This document shows positions 5,867 through 6,147 of a DNA stretch of 6,147 nucleotides, in pieces. The notes below the pieces were generated by a model that saw nothing but the letters and a program-made list of their open reading frames with translations, did no database searches and had not been told where the DNA came from. The position numbers and the translations under genes are program-made. Each line of letters begins with the position of its first letter. Positions within the stretch are counted from its first letter, which is position 1. This DNA is from an uncultured Solobacterium sp. Its GTDB lineage: Bacteria > Bacillota_I > Bacilli_A > Erysipelotrichales > Erysipelotrichaceae. The stretch covers positions 1 through 6,147 of the forward strand of contig CAJOLG010000111.1 in the NCBI GenBank assembly GCA_905235315.1. Direction: 5' to 3'.

Positions 5867-5897
5867 GCAGGGCGGATTCTTCCGCTCTGCTTTTTTT
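5867..5897 (+). terminator. rho-independent terminator of the YdjI-G-H operon
   Basis: GCAGGGCGGA (5867-5876) pairs with TCCGCTCTGC (5881-5890), 10 bp with one G.U pair and a TTCT loop, followed by seven T (5891-5897). It lies 16 bases after the TPM stop. The reverse strand has no T run after the hairpin, so it acts mainly on + strand transcripts. Confidence 0.92.
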
Positions 5898-5919
5898 ATC
5901 CAAACGGGTCTCTGGATCG

Positions 5920-6147
5920 TCATCCGTCCAGTTTCCGGTTTCGCGCAATGAGAACAGGCACTTCATAAATCATCATGGCAGCCCAGCCCGCAAAGTACGA
6001 CCAGGGCACAACCGCAAACGCGAAACCCATCCGGTACAGCAGGATCCAGCAGGTGCCGCAGCGAAACCCCATATTGATCAACGAACTGTTCAGCGTGATG
6101 CGCAGATCGCCGGTGCCCCGGAAATACCCCTGGAAGGCATTGGTCAG
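5920..6147 (-). CDS. MATE-family efflux transporter, C-terminal part (5' end outside window)
   Basis: Reading the - strand from the right edge gives 75 codons and a TGA (5922-5920) without interruption. The first residues are LTNAFQGYFRGTGDLRITL, the pattern of MATE transporters where a helix end is followed by the RGxG loop and a start of the next helix. Two hydrophobic stretches follow (about residues 24-45, and 50-70 with YFAGWAAMMIYEVPVLIA), then a basic end RNRKLDG. MATE proteins export drugs or metabolites in exchange for sodium or protons. The substrate cannot be predicted from this fragment. The gene converges on the YdjH-like gene. No hairpin with a T run on its own strand was seen after its stop within the 69-base gap. 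Confidence 0.75.
   Translation of the reverse strand: MTNAFQGYFRGTGDLRITLNSSLINMGFRCGTCWILLYRMGFAFAVVPWSYFAGWAAMMIYEVPVLIARNRKLDG

Overview
The window looks like a chromosomal segment of a Gram-positive bacterium of the phylum Bacillota, probably Clostridia- or Erysipelotrichia-like. The reasons are very strong AAGGAGG-type ribosome binding sites, tightly packed genes with overlaps of 4-11 bp, hairpin-plus-T-run terminators, and families typical of that phylum (DUF3160, a YdjI/YdjG/YdjH-like set, RinA/DUF1492-like small helix-turn-helix proteins). The base composition is moderately GC-rich. The species cannot be told from the sequence.

Region 1 (1-1488, + strand): the 3' part of a DUF3160-family protein with a C-terminal bacterial SH3-like domain. 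One base after its stop comes a small membrane-anchored protein with a calcium-loop-like DxDxDG motif. The two look translationally coupled. They end at a hairpin (1500-1528) shared with the convergent genes on the other strand.

Region 2 (1521-2346, - strand): two overlapping genes for small (132 and 145 aa) helix-turn-helix proteins. They resemble phage late-gene regulators and are visibly related to each other. No other phage gene lies within the window.

Region 3 (2347-2628): a 282-bp divergent intergenic region. It holds an extended -10 promoter candidate for the + strand operon, a GC-armed dyad around an AT core, and a short direct repeat.

Region 4 (2629-5850, + strand): a three-gene operon and the centrepiece of the window. 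It encodes an SPFH (stomatin/prohibitin-like) protein with two C-terminal zinc ribbons, a double zinc-ribbon protein with a C-terminal membrane anchor, and a TPM-domain protein with signal peptide, one transmembrane segment and a Gly/Ser/His-rich tail. These correspond to Bacillus subtilis YdjI, YdjG and YdjH. In that species they sit in one operon with the PspA homologue YdjF and belong to the membrane/envelope-stress machinery that recruits PspA. Here the order is I-G-H and no pspA is present between 2347 and 5850. A perfect 10-bp hairpin with a GCAA loop lies between the first two genes, and a strong terminator (5867-5897) closes the operon.

Region 5 (5920-6147, - strand): the C-terminal 75 residues of a MATE-family efflux transporter, entering from beyond the right edge and convergent with the operon.

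No RNA gene, insertion sequence or CRISPR array was seen. There is no gene-free stretch longer than 300 bases.
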